From positions 3,410,001-3,474,000 of the forward strand of contig OZ252214.1 in NCBI GenBank assembly GCA_965248935.1: DNA of 64,000 nt. The letters are read 5' to 3'. A model generated the notes under the pieces. That model worked only from the letters and a program-made list of their open reading frames with translations, had not been told where the DNA came from and made no database searches. This DNA comes from G032773895 sp965248935 (GTDB lineage Bacteria; Pseudomonadota; Gammaproteobacteria; Pseudomonadales; Cellvibrionaceae). Made by a program: the position numbers and the translations under genes. Below are positions 1 through 9,700 of the stretch, in pieces (the stretch's first letter is position 1; every line of letters begins with the position of its first letter).

Positions 1-102
1 CAAACTGGAAAAAGCACCCAGTTGATTATGGATAATTGGGCCTTCAAAACAGGTTTGCGTGATAGAGATTTCCATAAAAATTCATTGGCCAACTTAAAAT
101 AG
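1..102 (+). CDS. C-terminus of LolA-like outer-membrane lipoprotein-sorting protein (partial)
   Basis: The window opens inside a coding frame that reads 33 residues to a TAG at 100-102. The tail contains WAFKTGLRDRDFHKNSL, which is like the end of the LolA/LolB-type proteins that sit beside RND (MMPL) exporters and outer-membrane barrels. Proteins of this group are periplasmic and bind lipid or lipoprotein cargo. The next gene, 22 bp downstream on the same strand, is a predicted barrel, which agrees with such an exporter operon. Only the tail is visible, so the assignment rests on a short motif plus context. Confidence 0.5.
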   Translation, partial: QTGKSTQLIMDNWAFKTGLRDRDFHKNSLANLK

Positions 103-123
103 AAGCAGGGTAGTCACACTTAA

Positions 124-1326
124 ATGTTTAATTATTTGACTTCTCTAGGTTTGTTTTCGGGGTTCTTATTTAGTGCGGTTTCCTGTTTAGCGAACAGTGG
201 TGAGTTTAGCGGTCATTTCGGTTTGGAAGGGAATTACTTTTTGAATGCCCCTTTATTTGATGAGCAGGATCATCACAGCGCTTCGGTATCGGGCTACTTT
301 GAGTATTATCAAGATTTTAAAGAGAGTAATCAGAGAATTGCACTAACGGGGTTTGCTCGCATAGACAGTGCCGATGAGAAGCGCAGTCATGCTGATATTC
401 GAGAGTTGTATTGGTGGGCTGCGGTTGATTTTGGTGAAATCTCCCTGGGAGTAAAGCAGGTTTCTTGGGGGGTGACTGAATCCGTTCACTTAGTGGATAT
501 TATTAATCAAGATGACTTGGTGGAAAATTTAGACAGAGAACAAAAATTGGGCCAGCCTATGGCGCAAGCTCAGTTTTTCTTGAACGATTCAACGTTCAGT
601 TTTTTTATTCTCCCTTATTTTAGGGAAAAACAATACCCGTCTAGTGGAGCTAGGTTGCGGGCAGGCGTCCCCATTTTGGACGATGTGGTTTATCAATCAG
701 ATAAAGAGGAGAGGCATCTTGATTACGCTATGCGTTGGAGTTCGTATTTTGGGATTTGGGATTTTGGTGTATCTTATTTTAGTGGGACTAATCGAGATCC
801 TATTTTGCTGCCCGTGTTTGGCGATGGCAATTTATTAGGGTTGCGTCCTCACTACCAGCAAATACAGCAAACGGGGCTAGATATTCAGGCAACCCTAGGG
901 GCTTGGCTTTGGAAGTTAGAAGTTATTTCTATTGATGAGCAAGATTATGCTCGCAATACAGCCGCAGCAGGTGGGTTGGAGTACACATTGTTTACTATTG
1001 GTCATTCCAATGCGGATTTGGGTGTGATTGCGGAATACCAATTTGATGATCGGATAGATACTCGCCAGACCACAAGTCAGAATGATTTTGTCGCAGGTAT
1101 TCGATTGGCATTAAATGATGTTGATGCAAGTGAACTCTTGGTCATAGTGAGCCAAGATTTAGATCATTCCAATCGTTTTATTTCCATAGAGGGGAGTAGG
1201 CGCTATACGGATGATTGGCGTATTGAGCTGGAAGCACGCTTTTTTTCACAGATAGAACGAGATACTCTCGAATATGATTTACGGGATGACGACTATATTC
1301 GGCTTGAAGCAAAACGTTACTTTTAA
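124..1326 (+). CDS. Predicted outer-membrane beta-barrel protein (RND-operon porin-like)
   Basis: 400 residues with an N-terminal signal peptide (hydrophobic stretch ending at SCLA, about residue 23). The rest is an alternation of short amphipathic strands rich in Tyr, Trp and Phe, ending in the aromatic KRYF typical of BAM-inserted barrels. A conserved-looking block, WGVTESVHLVDIINQDD at about residues 118-134, resembles the W-G-T-D-x-V-x-L-D-x-x-N motif of DUF1302-like barrels that accompany RND exporters. It follows the LolA-like tail by 22 bp, so the two are probably co-transcribed. The transported substrate cannot be told from the sequence. The start ATG directly precedes the signal peptide. 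Confidence 0.65.
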   Translation: MFNYLTSLGLFSGFLFSAVSCLANSGEFSGHFGLEGNYFLNAPLFDEQDHHSASVSGYFEYYQDFKESNQRIALTGFARIDSADEKRSHADIRELYWWAAVDFGEISLGVKQVSWGVTESVHLVDIINQDDLVENLDREQKLGQPMAQAQFFLNDSTFSFFILPYFREKQYPSSGARLRAGVPILDDVVYQSDKEERHLDYAMRWSSYFGIWDFGVSYFSGTNRDPILLPVFGDGNLLGLRPHYQQIQQTGLDIQATLGAWLWKLEVISIDEQDYARNTAAAGGLEYTLFTIGHSNADLGVIAEYQFDDRIDTRQTTSQNDFVAGIRLALNDVDASELLVIVSQDLDHSNRFISIEGSRRYTDDWRIELEARFFSQIERDTLEYDLRDDDYIRLEAKRYF

Positions 1327-1352
1327 ATTGCTGCCCAGCTTTGGTTAAGGTC

Positions 1353-2018
1353 CTAGTAATATTTTTTCATCAGGGTGCTGAATTCATTGCGGGTATTTAT
1401 GTGAGGGAATAATTCACGTTGCGGAATTTCAATATCTAGAAAATCACATAGAGGCTTCCAGCCAGACTGTATATTGTATATTAGCAGGTCTTTTTCCGGT
1501 ATGGATGATTGGACGTTTTGAATATGAGATTCAAAAATTGAACGTGCGAAGTTTTTGTCATTGAAACGTTTTTCAAAAAGATCCGTCCAAATTAACTTAT
1601 CCACATACTGAAATGCACGTAAAAGATTTTTTGTATGGTTAGAAAAAGGGTAGAGCATCATAAACTTGAGCTTAGTTAAGAGCGAAGGCTTTTCACTGTA
1701 TATCGTTGATACAACACTGGAATACCAAGAGTCAAAGTCTCTCACTGTCAGGATAACTTTCGAGCCATGGTATCGCTTGTATAATTCAAGCCAATATAGG
1801 CACCCTGGAAAATCAACAACAGAGTTGTAATCGTTAAAGAGTTCATCCCATTTGGTTTTTTCCGTCAGCCTTGCTGATTTCCATAACTCAACGCTAGTGG
1901 GTTGCTGAAAAAGTTCTACCATGTGATAGCAGGGGCCGAGGTCAAGCTTTTCTAGTGCGAGCTTTAAGGAAAGAGTCCCTGTGCGCCCAAGGCCGGCGCC
2001 AATAATCTTAATTGCCAT
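1353..2018 (-). CDS. Sulfotransferase family protein
   Basis: The protein begins MAIKIIGAGLGRTGT, a P-loop-like 5'-phosphosulfate-binding loop of the PAPS-dependent sulfotransferase fold (Sulfotransfer_4 type). It continues with the conserved LALEKLDLGPCYHM and VVDFPGCLYW segments and the KVILTVRDFDSWYSSV segment that forms the 3'-phosphate site. About 221 residues, the usual length. The frame can be extended to a TTG at 2057, but the ATG at 2018 starts exactly at the family's conserved N-terminus, so I chose it; neither start has a strong Shine-Dalgarno. It would transfer sulfate from PAPS to an unknown acceptor, probably cytoplasmic. It is convergent with the upstream barrel gene. Confidence 0.75.
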   Translation of the reverse strand: MAIKIIGAGLGRTGTLSLKLALEKLDLGPCYHMVELFQQPTSVELWKSARLTEKTKWDELFNDYNSVVDFPGCLYWLELYKRYHGSKVILTVRDFDSWYSSVVSTIYSEKPSLLTKLKFMMLYPFSNHTKNLLRAFQYVDKLIWTDLFEKRFNDKNFARSIFESHIQNVQSSIPEKDLLIYNIQSGWKPLCDFLDIEIPQRELFPHINTRNEFSTLMKKYY

Positions 2019-2445
2019 ATAAATTGTGTCGTAGGAGGGTGGAAAGAGTAACCCCAAATAAGGAATCCGTTTATGAGTTTCTCAATGAGCTTAGTATACT
2101 CAAAAACAACTAGATTTTACAAAAAATAGGTGGTTATTTTTGGTAAATTGTTCTTTAGAGGAGGCATACTCCGGTCGTTTTTGTTGTTTGTCTTTTTTGA
2201 GGCTGAGGTTCAGAATTGTAGACCCAGTTCCCAAACGGTTGAGCCCCCAATAAAATTTGATTTAGTCCGCTAGGCTGGCAGCTCGAAAGGTGGCATAATG
2301 CGCCCCTTTTTTAGGGTCTTGGTAATGATTGACGGCCCTAGATAACGCCCTGCTGAGATCGACTCCAACTACCGCTTAAAAAAACGGCTGTTTACTTCGG
2401 AAAGCAGCGAATACAGTGCCCAAACTTGCACAATTGAGGACAAAA
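2019..2445. other. Intergenic region upstream of serC
   Basis: No convincing gene. An extended -10-like sequence, TGGCATAAT, lies at 2291-2299 and almost matches the -10 region of the ffs promoter at 4839-4847. No good -35 box is visible, so the serC promoter is only suggested. The GC-rich stretch CGCCC immediately follows it. Confidence 0.3.
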
Positions 2446-3564
2446 ATGCGCCCTGAAACCAAACCCCAGAACCCCAATTTCTCTTCTGGCCCCTGTAGCA
2501 AGCGTCCAGGTTATGACCTAAACAAACTCGATATAGCTACACTGGGGCGGTCACACCGTTCTTCCCTAGGCAAAGAAGTGCTAGGCAAAGCGTGTTCCGA
2601 GACAGCGGAGATACTAGGGCTCCCCGAAGGCTATCGGGTGGGTATTGTCGCGGGTTCGGATACTGGTGCCGTTGAAATGGCTATGTGGTCTTTATTGGGG
2701 CCGCGTCCAGTAGATGTTATGGCTTGGGAATCTTTTGGTTCCGGTTGGGTGACCGATATTACCAAGCAGCTCAAACTGGACAATGTGAACGTCATCGAAG
2801 CCGATTATGGCAAGCTTCCTGATCTTAGCCAGGTCAATACTGACAATGATGTTGTCTTTACTTGGAATGGTACAACCTCCGGTGTCAAAGTTCCCAATGC
2901 AGACTGGATTGCCGATGATCGAGAGGGGTTAATTATTTGCGATGCAACCTCCGCTGTGTTTGCCATGGATATGCCATGGGAAAAGCTGGATGTGGTGACC
3001 TGTAGTTGGCAAAAAGTGCTTGGAGGGGAGGGCGCTCACGGAGTCTTAATTCTTAGCCCTAGGGCTGTTGAGCGTTTGCAAACCTATACGCCACCTTGGC
3101 CACTGCCAAAGCTGTTTCGTATGACGAAAGGCGGCAAGTTAATTGAGGGTATCTTTAAAGGTGCGACCATTAATACCCCTTCGATGTTGTGTGTGGCGGA
3201 CTACCTAGATGCACTCGCCTGGGTAAAAAGCATAGGCGGCCTTGAGGGTGCTATTAAAAAGTCTGAAGAAAACTTGGCGGTGGTAAAGAATTTTGTCGAA
3301 GCCAACGAATGGATCGACTTTCTTGCCGAAGACCCAGCGACCCTATCCAATACCAGTATTTGCTTAAAGTTAGATGCGGATGCAGATCAAGTTAAGGCAA
3401 TGATCAAGTTATTAGATAGCGAAGGCGTCGCCTACGATATTGGAGCCTACCGGGATGCGCCCGCTGGAATGCGAATTTGGGGGGGGGCCACAGTGGAAAA
3501 ATCAGACCTCGAACTGCTCATGCCTTGGTTAGCGTGGGCCTATAAAGACGTTACCGCTGCGTAA
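2446..3564 (+). CDS. serC: Phosphoserine aminotransferase, SerC (alphaproteobacterial/Methanosarcina type)
   Basis: PLP-dependent aminotransferase converting 3-phosphohydroxypyruvate plus glutamate to phosphoserine. N-terminal PNFSSGPCSKRPGYDL and the LGRSHRSSLGK segment match the second SerC family, not the E. coli type. The PLP lysine lies in CSWQKVLGGEGAHGV (about residues 191-205), preceded by IICDATSAVFAMD. 372 residues. The frame extends to a GTG at 2416, but GAGGA sits 5 nt before the ATG at 2446, which decides the start. The next gene, 44 bp downstream, is serA, so the first two steps of serine synthesis form one operon. Confidence 0.93.
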   Translation: MRPETKPQNPNFSSGPCSKRPGYDLNKLDIATLGRSHRSSLGKEVLGKACSETAEILGLPEGYRVGIVAGSDTGAVEMAMWSLLGPRPVDVMAWESFGSGWVTDITKQLKLDNVNVIEADYGKLPDLSQVNTDNDVVFTWNGTTSGVKVPNADWIADDREGLIICDATSAVFAMDMPWEKLDVVTCSWQKVLGGEGAHGVLILSPRAVERLQTYTPPWPLPKLFRMTKGGKLIEGIFKGATINTPSMLCVADYLDALAWVKSIGGLEGAIKKSEENLAVVKNFVEANEWIDFLAEDPATLSNTSICLKLDADADQVKAMIKLLDSEGVAYDIGAYRDAPAGMRIWGGATVEKSDLELLMPWLAWAYKDVTAA

Positions 3565-3608
3565 AAAAGCCAACTCATTTTTAACACTTATATTTGGAAA
3601 ACGAAACA

Positions 3609-4787
3609 ATGTTTCAGATTCGTACATACAATAAAATCTCGGATAAAGGGCTAAGCCTTTTTGATAAAAATACTTATAACGTGGGTGAAGATATAGGCCA
3701 GCCAGAAGCCTTTGTTCTTCGTAGTCATAAACTTCATGGCGAAGACATTCCCGAGTCTGTTTTGGCTGTTGCCCGTGCGGGTGCCGGCACCAATAATGTT
3801 CCTGTGGACGAATATACAGCGAAAGGCATTGTGGTTTTTAATACCCCAGGCGCCAATGCTAACGCGGTAAAAGAGCTTGTTCTTGCGGGTATGCTATTGA
3901 GTTCACGCGGCATTCTTCAAGGGAAAGAGTATGTTTCCACGCTAGGGAATATGACTGACGCGGGCGAAATGTCCAAACTATTGGAAAAAGAGAAAAAGAA
4001 TTTTGCTGGAAGTGAGCTGGCAGGTAAAACCCTAGGGATTATCGGCTTGGGGGCAATTGGCTCCATGGTAGCCAATGCTGCGCTTGCTTTGGATATGGAT
4101 GTAGCGGGGTTTGACCCAGCGCTATCTGTCGAAGCGGCATGGAGATTACCAAGCTCTGTTCGCCGAATGGAAAGTGTTGAGTCTCTTCTTTCACAAGTGG
4201 ATTACTTGTCTCTACACGTCCCTGCCATTCCGGCGACTAAGCATATGATTAATGCTGAATCTTTAAAACTTATGAAGCCAAGTGCTACGCTTATGAATTT
4301 TGCTCGTGATGCAATTGTTGATGCAGAAGCTGTAGTGGAAGTGTTAAATGCGGGCAATTTGCGCCAGTATGTCTGTGACTTCCCTGAGCCTTGTTTAATT
4401 GGCCACAAAAAGGTTATTGCGGTTCCTCATATCGGTGCGAGTACGGCTGAAGCGGAAGAAAACTGTGCTGTGATGGCGGTCAATCAAGTTCGTGACTATT
4501 TAGAAAACGGCAATATCAAGAATTCAGTAAATTTCCCCGCGACAGAAATGGCACGTGGAGATAACCACTGTCGAATTACCTTTACCAATGAAAATGTTTC
4601 TGGCATTTTAGGCAATGTTCTATCCGTATTTGCCGACAACAGTGTGAACGTTGTGGATATGGTGAATAAGAGTCGTGGTGACGTGGCCTACAATATTCTT
4701 GATTTAGCTGAGAAACCAAGTGGGGACGTAATTGACGCGATTAAAAACATCGAGCATGTAAACTCCGTTCGGATTTTGTGTAAATAG
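3609..4787 (+). CDS. serA: D-3-phosphoglycerate dehydrogenase
   Basis: NAD-dependent oxidation of 3-phosphoglycerate, the first committed step of serine synthesis. 392 residues: an N-terminal substrate domain with ARAGAGTNNVPVDEYT; a Rossmann domain with LGIIGLGAIGSMVANAAL (about 140-157); the catalytic region with NFARDAIVDAEAV and the His of VPHIGASTAEAEENC; and a C-terminal ACT domain (about 325-392, beginning near HCRITFTNENVSGIL). The ACT domain suggests serine feedback control. The middle loop domain of the long type is absent. A TTG at 3594 is in frame, but ATG 3609 starts at the family N-terminus MFQIRTYNKIS. Cotranscribed with serC. Confidence 0.93.
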   Translation: MFQIRTYNKISDKGLSLFDKNTYNVGEDIGQPEAFVLRSHKLHGEDIPESVLAVARAGAGTNNVPVDEYTAKGIVVFNTPGANANAVKELVLAGMLLSSRGILQGKEYVSTLGNMTDAGEMSKLLEKEKKNFAGSELAGKTLGIIGLGAIGSMVANAALALDMDVAGFDPALSVEAAWRLPSSVRRMESVESLLSQVDYLSLHVPAIPATKHMINAESLKLMKPSATLMNFARDAIVDAEAVVEVLNAGNLRQYVCDFPEPCLIGHKKVIAVPHIGASTAEAEENCAVMAVNQVRDYLENGNIKNSVNFPATEMARGDNHCRITFTNENVSGILGNVLSVFADNSVNVVDMVNKSRGDVAYNILDLAEKPSGDVIDAIKNIEHVNSVRILCK

Positions 4788-4819
4788 GTTTATAGCGGTC
4801 TTCAAGAGAGCCTCAGCGC

Positions 4820-4847
4820 TTGCATTTGTCGGTATTATTGGCATAAT
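4820..4847 (+). promoter_or_regulatory. Sigma-70 promoter of ffs
   Basis: TTGCAT at 4820-4825 (4 of 6 match to TTGACA) and CATAAT at 4842-4847 (5 of 6), spaced by 16 nt, with a TTGG just upstream of the -10. Transcription would begin near 4854, giving a leader of about 30 nt that contains the hairpin GGAGTG/CACTCC (4860-4865 with 4874-4879) before the mature RNA. 5' processing by RNase P, as in E. coli 4.5S, would be expected. Confidence 0.6.
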
Positions 4848-4885
4848 GCCCAGCCCTTAGGAGTGGGGTCTATCACTCCTTGCAA

Positions 4886-4996
4886 TGGTACCCAACTTGG
4901 TTCCTCCGCGACAGTTCGCTGCAAACCCCGCCAGGCCCGGAAGGGAGCAACGGTAGTAGTATAATTGTGCGCCGGAGTGTGGCTGAGTTGGGTCCC
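4886..4996 (+). ncRNA. ffs: 4.5S signal recognition particle RNA
   Basis: The conserved SRP domain IV tip, CAGGCCCGGAAGGGAGCA (about 4932-4949), with its GGAA tetraloop and asymmetric internal loops, is unmistakable. The ends pair: GGUACCCAAC at 4887-4896 with GUUGGGUCC at 4987-4995, leaving one bulged U. The hairpin is about 110 nt, the usual gammaproteobacterial small SRP RNA size. It scaffolds Ffh for cotranslational membrane targeting. A T-rich run (ATTTTTTCTT, about 5004-5013) follows and probably ends transcription. Confidence 0.93.
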
Positions 4997-5836
4997 TCCA
5001 ATAGATTTTTTCTTATTAAAGTTTTTACCTGTTATTTACTGAGCTGTTATTTGCCGGCTTGTGTAGGTGCCTGCTCGGGTATCTATTTTAAGGTTTTCTT
5101 AGGCTGAGCAAAAATAATAGTAAGGCCGATACATCTTAAGCTTTTCTTTAAGGGCTCTTGCGTTCATTTCCTCGAAAATTCCAAGGTTATTGTTGTAACC
5201 CTTCACTGTATAGCCTAAGCGTACCAGACTAAATCATTTTCTTTGTTCTTTGGTTGATAGTTGATCACCTGTGAATCAATTGCTCTCGTACTGCATATCT
5301 TATTGCCAACTTTTTATAAGCCTAAAGCAGGCGAGTATTAGAGTATATGACGCCAGAAAAGTAATAACTGTGTACTTTATGAAGTATGTAATTGCTTTTT
5401 TATTAACAGCCGTCTATAGAAATAATGATAAAAACGATAGGCATTCCAGTAAATTCGATATATTAAGATATCGGAAATTTCTAGCCAAATGAACTAAATG
5501 GTTGTTGTCAGTCCCTCAAGAAAATTTAGCGAGACTATGTCTGGTTAAATATTGGGCGGATCTAGGAATAAAATCACCGTTGCAGAGTATCATTAATAGA
5601 CCGATAGGCCGGTTTCTGTAAATGTATATTCTATTTACGACTGTATTTGCTTTACAAATAAGTTATTAGATGGTGAAAAAACGAACATAGCACAGAAAAA
5701 TATCTAAATGAGTGTCCGGCGATGTGTTAACACACCATTATTTATGCGTGAGAGAAGATATAAATCACTTAGGAAATAATGATTAAAAATAAAACCTATT
5801 TCTCTAACGCTTTAAAATTTAAACGCCTTTAAATTT
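4997..5836. other. Long AT-rich intergenic region, no recognised gene
   Basis: About 840 bp between ffs and a small secreted-protein gene. The short open frames here have TTG or GTG starts, no ribosome-binding site and no recognisable motifs, and I judge them random. Composition becomes markedly more AT-rich after about 5200, marking the start of the accessory region that runs to about 14400. Confidence 0.5.
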
Positions 5837-5881
5837 ATAGTTAAATCCATAATAGTTAAACCTATAATAGTTAAACCCATA
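5837..5881 (+). repeat. Three perfect-length 15-bp tandem repeats upstream of a secreted-protein gene
   Basis: ATAGTTAAATCCATA (5837-5851), ATAGTTAAACCTATA (5852-5866) and ATAGTTAAACCCATA (5867-5881) are head-to-tail with 1-2 differences. The array ends 25 bp before the start codon at 5907, so it lies in the promoter or leader. It could be a repeated regulator site or a slippage array. Confidence 0.85.
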
Positions 5882-5906
5882 AAAGAAATGATATAAGGAA
5901 ACACAA

Positions 5907-6614
5907 ATGAAAAATTATTTATTATCCGTATCAACATTGTTTTTTGTCATTGTATTTTTTACAAGTTTTGCCTATGCAGGAAAGGGAGCAAATACCTATG
6001 GGTGTGTGAATTTATCTGTTAAGCCGCAAAGTCCGGTGTCATTTACTTTTACGCCCGTATCGACAAATTGTATGAATGATACCGGCAGTGCAGTAACCTT
6101 TAGTGCATCAACAGCAGGTGTTACATGTGGCTCGATTGGTTATGTTGAAGCCAAGGGGAGCGGGTGGTGCGCTTTTGAATCTTCAACTTGGAACTTGAGT
6201 TACGCTGCACCAGGAACCTCTTGGAGCGGGAGTACTCAGTCTACGTGGGCAACAGGCAGTGGTATAACACTGTCTTCCTTTTCGCCTAAAACATCTGTGA
6301 ATACATCACCTTCGGCTGGAACAGCAACGAGTGTGGATTGGAATAACCAGGGGCCAATTTATATCATATTTACACCTGGTGCGACATCGGCCTTATCGCT
6401 TAGCGATAAAGAGTTATTTTTGAATTCTTTAAATCAATTGGTGGATCAACAGAAAGATGACGCCGATAAACTAACGGAAGAATTCTTAGCATCGCTAGTC
6501 AAAGTAAAAGATCTTAAAACCATCAATAAGAAAAATAAAAAATACAGTGATGACTTGGAAGAACTATATGATGATCATGTAGATGCTATTAGTGATCTTT
6601 CTAAGAGAAAATAG
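5907..6614 (+). CDS. Small secreted protein of unknown function next to an RHS gene
   Basis: 235 residues with a clear signal peptide (hydrophobic VSTLFFVIVFFTSF, cleavage after AYA at about residue 24). The exported part is Ser/Thr/Gly-rich with four to five Cys in the first 70 residues of the mature chain (YGCVN, NCMND, VTCGS, WCAFE) and beta-rich spacing. The last 70 residues change to a highly charged helical tail (DKELFLNSLNQLVDQQKDD onward, ending SKRK). Good ribosome-binding site AAGGA 8 nt before ATG. A terminator follows at 6633-6691, so it is monocistronic. I do not recognise a family. Its position before the RHS gene suggests a linked role, but that is inference. Confidence 0.7.
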   Translation: MKNYLLSVSTLFFVIVFFTSFAYAGKGANTYGCVNLSVKPQSPVSFTFTPVSTNCMNDTGSAVTFSASTAGVTCGSIGYVEAKGSGWCAFESSTWNLSYAAPGTSWSGSTQSTWATGSGITLSSFSPKTSVNTSPSAGTATSVDWNNQGPIYIIFTPGATSALSLSDKELFLNSLNQLVDQQKDDADKLTEEFLASLVKVKDLKTINKKNKKYSDDLEELYDDHVDAISDLSKRK

Positions 6615-6632
6615 ACAAAATTAATTTAATAA

Positions 6633-6691
6633 GGGCCATTTATACAAATCTATGTCTATAGCGGATTTGTTTAAGGTGGCCTATTTTTTTA
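6633..6691 (+). terminator. Rho-independent terminator after the secreted-protein gene
   Basis: GGGCCA...TACAAAT (6633-6647) pairs with ATTTGTTTAAGGTGGCC (about 6664-6681) as a long imperfect stem, followed directly by a T-tract TATTTTTTTA (6682-6691). It separates the 5907 gene from the RHS gene. Confidence 0.7.
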
Positions 6692-6697
6692 TTCGAG

Positions 6698-6731
6698 CAT
6701 AACTTTAATTTTAACATAACTTTAATTCTAA
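6698..6731 (+). repeat. Two 17-bp direct repeats immediately before the RHS start
   Basis: CATAACTTTAATTTTAA (6698-6714) and CATAACTTTAATTCTAA (6715-6731) are tandem with one mismatch. They abut the start codon at 6733 and take the place where a ribosome-binding site would be expected. Confidence 0.85.
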
Positions 6732-6732
6732 C

Positions 6733-9700
6733 ATGGTTACGATTATGAATGATCAGGGTGCGTATAAAGGGTCGATGGCGTTCAATCAATCGATATTGTT
6801 ACAGGAAAATGTCGATCCTAATACAGGGTCATTTTCTTTGAGTAAATCGCTTGTTCATCTTAAAGGAATTAATGAAACAATTAATTTAAGTATTGATTTG
6901 CATTATATAAATGGTGCTGAGGGAGTACTCGGCTTACCCAATGGCTGGACATTTAACGTTCCCTATGTCGTACCAAATAAAACACTTTCTGTCGGTGGCA
7001 CCACATATATAATTGATTTGAATTGGGCTGATGAGTTTGATTATAAGTCCGGCTTGCGTTATGTAAATAATCACGGAATAAAATTTGAAGTGATTAGCCC
7101 AGCTCAGCCGCTTCCCAGCGGTAAGCCTGGCGAATATAGTTATCAATATACTGAATCAGACGGTTCGAAATGCTATTTTGATAGTACAGGTAAGTTGCTT
7201 GAGTTTTCTGACCTTTATGGGAACTATAATTATTATTCGTATAACGATCAATTCCAGGGCGTATACGGTAATTATATTACCGAGATTCAAGATAGTTATG
7301 GGCAAATAGTTACCTTCAATTATTCGCCAAATCAAATTACAGTGTCGTTGCCTAATAGTAAAAGCCTATCATTAAGCTATTCTCCTAATGGCATTGAGTT
7401 AATCACTGATGAGCTTGGTTATACTACATCATTGAGCTATGGTGAAATTTCTGGTTCAGTGGTTGTTGAACAAATTATTTATCCAACGGGTTTGTATTCT
7501 CGCCTGACGTATACATCTTTAGCTTACAGATCCTCTGGTGGTGAGAGTGCCTTTCCCGCAGTTTCTACTCTCACCCATTTAGATATGAATAATGTTTTTA
7601 TGGCCAGCCAACGTTATGCTTACGGTTTGAATACCAATGGGAATACGTTTACGGGATACAATGCGGGCTATTTATTATCTAACGATGATGATGGGCTGAT
7701 GGATAGCAACAATACTAGCTACACCTATGACGTTACAGAGTCAAAGTTGGATGAGGCTGGGGAGATTCTTACTTATACAACATACAATTACAACTACCTA
7801 CATTCATTGGTACATAAAGATGAATATCTATTAGATGAAAATCGAGTGTCAGTAGATTGCTATCGTACTGAATACACTTACGAAATCAGTGTGGATTGGC
7901 ATGCACGTACGACAAATTACAATAAGCCAACTACGAGTGAAATATTGACGTGGTTGCCCAGCAAGAATGCCTATTCCCCCTTAAGAAAAACCTTAAATAG
8001 CTATAATAACTTTGGCCATGCTTTAACTGCCGAAACCCGAATGTACGATAGCAGCAGTGAACAATATATCAGTCAATCATTATCGACAAATACATATGTA
8101 ATCGCTACCTGGGGAGGTGAAATGCCCGCAAGTAGCATTACTCAAGATGTTATATCAGATTATGAGCAGCAGACAACATTTACCTTAACTCGTGACGAAA
8201 AAAATATTGCCACAAAGGTTTTGGTTTCTAGAAATTCCAGTGATGATAATTGGAGTCCGTGGAAAAATCATGCGTTTAGCTATGATGAGTACGGACGAGT
8301 GCTTTCTGACGCGCTCTCTTGGAGTGCTGGGGCAGAAAACCCAAATTCAGATCTACAGTCAACGAATACGAGTTATGCGTATTTATACAATTCTACTGAC
8401 CACAAACTAACGGTGACTAAAACGGATGCACTGGATAATACTTCGTCGAATATTTATGACGTTAGTTACCCAGGTCTTATTCTTTTAGAAAGCACAAACC
8501 CGGTACAGCAAACCACGAAGTTTTCGTATGATGCATTTTCGAGACCTACCTCAACTACCGACCCATTGGGAAATACGGAAACCACACATTACGATTGTTA
8601 TCAGGCAAGTGGTTCTAATCGTATACAAATCACAATACCCTCGGGTTATATCACAGAAGTCTATTGTGATGGTTTGGGGCGTGAAATAAAGCTAATGGAT
8701 AACGGTGATGGTAGCGGTGGTATTAATAGAGTTGTAGGTCAGAATGTTTACAATGGATTGGGGTTTGTTGAGTCCTCAGCAGGTATTCTTGGGTTGACAA
8801 CGGACTATCAGTACGACGCGATGGGTCGCCAGATTTCAAAATCCGATCCACACCAGAATGTTACCACTATTGCATACAACGATGCGGAACAAACGACCAT
8901 TACATCAATAAATGGTGTACAGCAAGAGCAGCAAATAAAAGACAATATGGGGCGGATATCCCTACATAAAAAGTATGCCAACCCCGATGATAAAAATATA
9001 GATTATTATTTGAATCAGTCTTTTATCTACAACGGTATCAGCCAAATAACAGGCCAGAAGCTTGATCGTATTTCTTTGAGTTCAAGTACCAGTACAACGC
9101 TAAGGTCGTACGCTAAAGAATACGATGCAGATGGAAAAATATCCAAAGCTGTATTTTCTGGGTTTGACAGTAAAGAGGTAGAAGCCACTAAGGCGTTTAA
9201 CCGCGATCTTTTTGGGAATGTTTATTCGTTTTCCAAAAATGTGAATTATTTGGGTGGTTCTTCCTTCCGTTATGAAAGTGGGCAGTCTTTTTATGATTCT
9301 TGCAACCGGCTGCAAAGTAATATTAATGCGCTTGGTCAATCAGAGACTTATGCCCATTACCCGGATGGGAAGAAAAAGAGTTATATACGCTTCGATGGTA
9401 CGGCAATCAATTACCAATATGACGATAACGGAAATATATTCTCAATATCCAGTGGGGATTTAGCGTACAACTATCGTTATGACGTAAATAACAAAATTGA
9501 TAAAATAACCAGTGGCGATGATACTCTTTCATACACTTATCACATTGATGGGCAAGTTAATGTCGTTACCTACCCCGATGGAAAAACCCAAACATCGTAT
9601 ATAGATGGAAAGGGTCGGCTCGTTAAAGTCGAAGACTTTTCAGGCTCTAGTACCAGCATGACGTACAATGAGGTAGGTCAAATTGTTGGGAAAGTTATAG

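Noticed and set aside
4880..5107. 75-codon open frame
   Set aside because: It runs through the 4.5S SRP RNA, whose structure and conserved tip are certain.
5271..5492. 73-codon open frame in the long intergenic region
   Set aside because: Begins at a non-ATG codon with no ribosome-binding site, and has no protein-like motif; composition is that of the surrounding AT-rich DNA.
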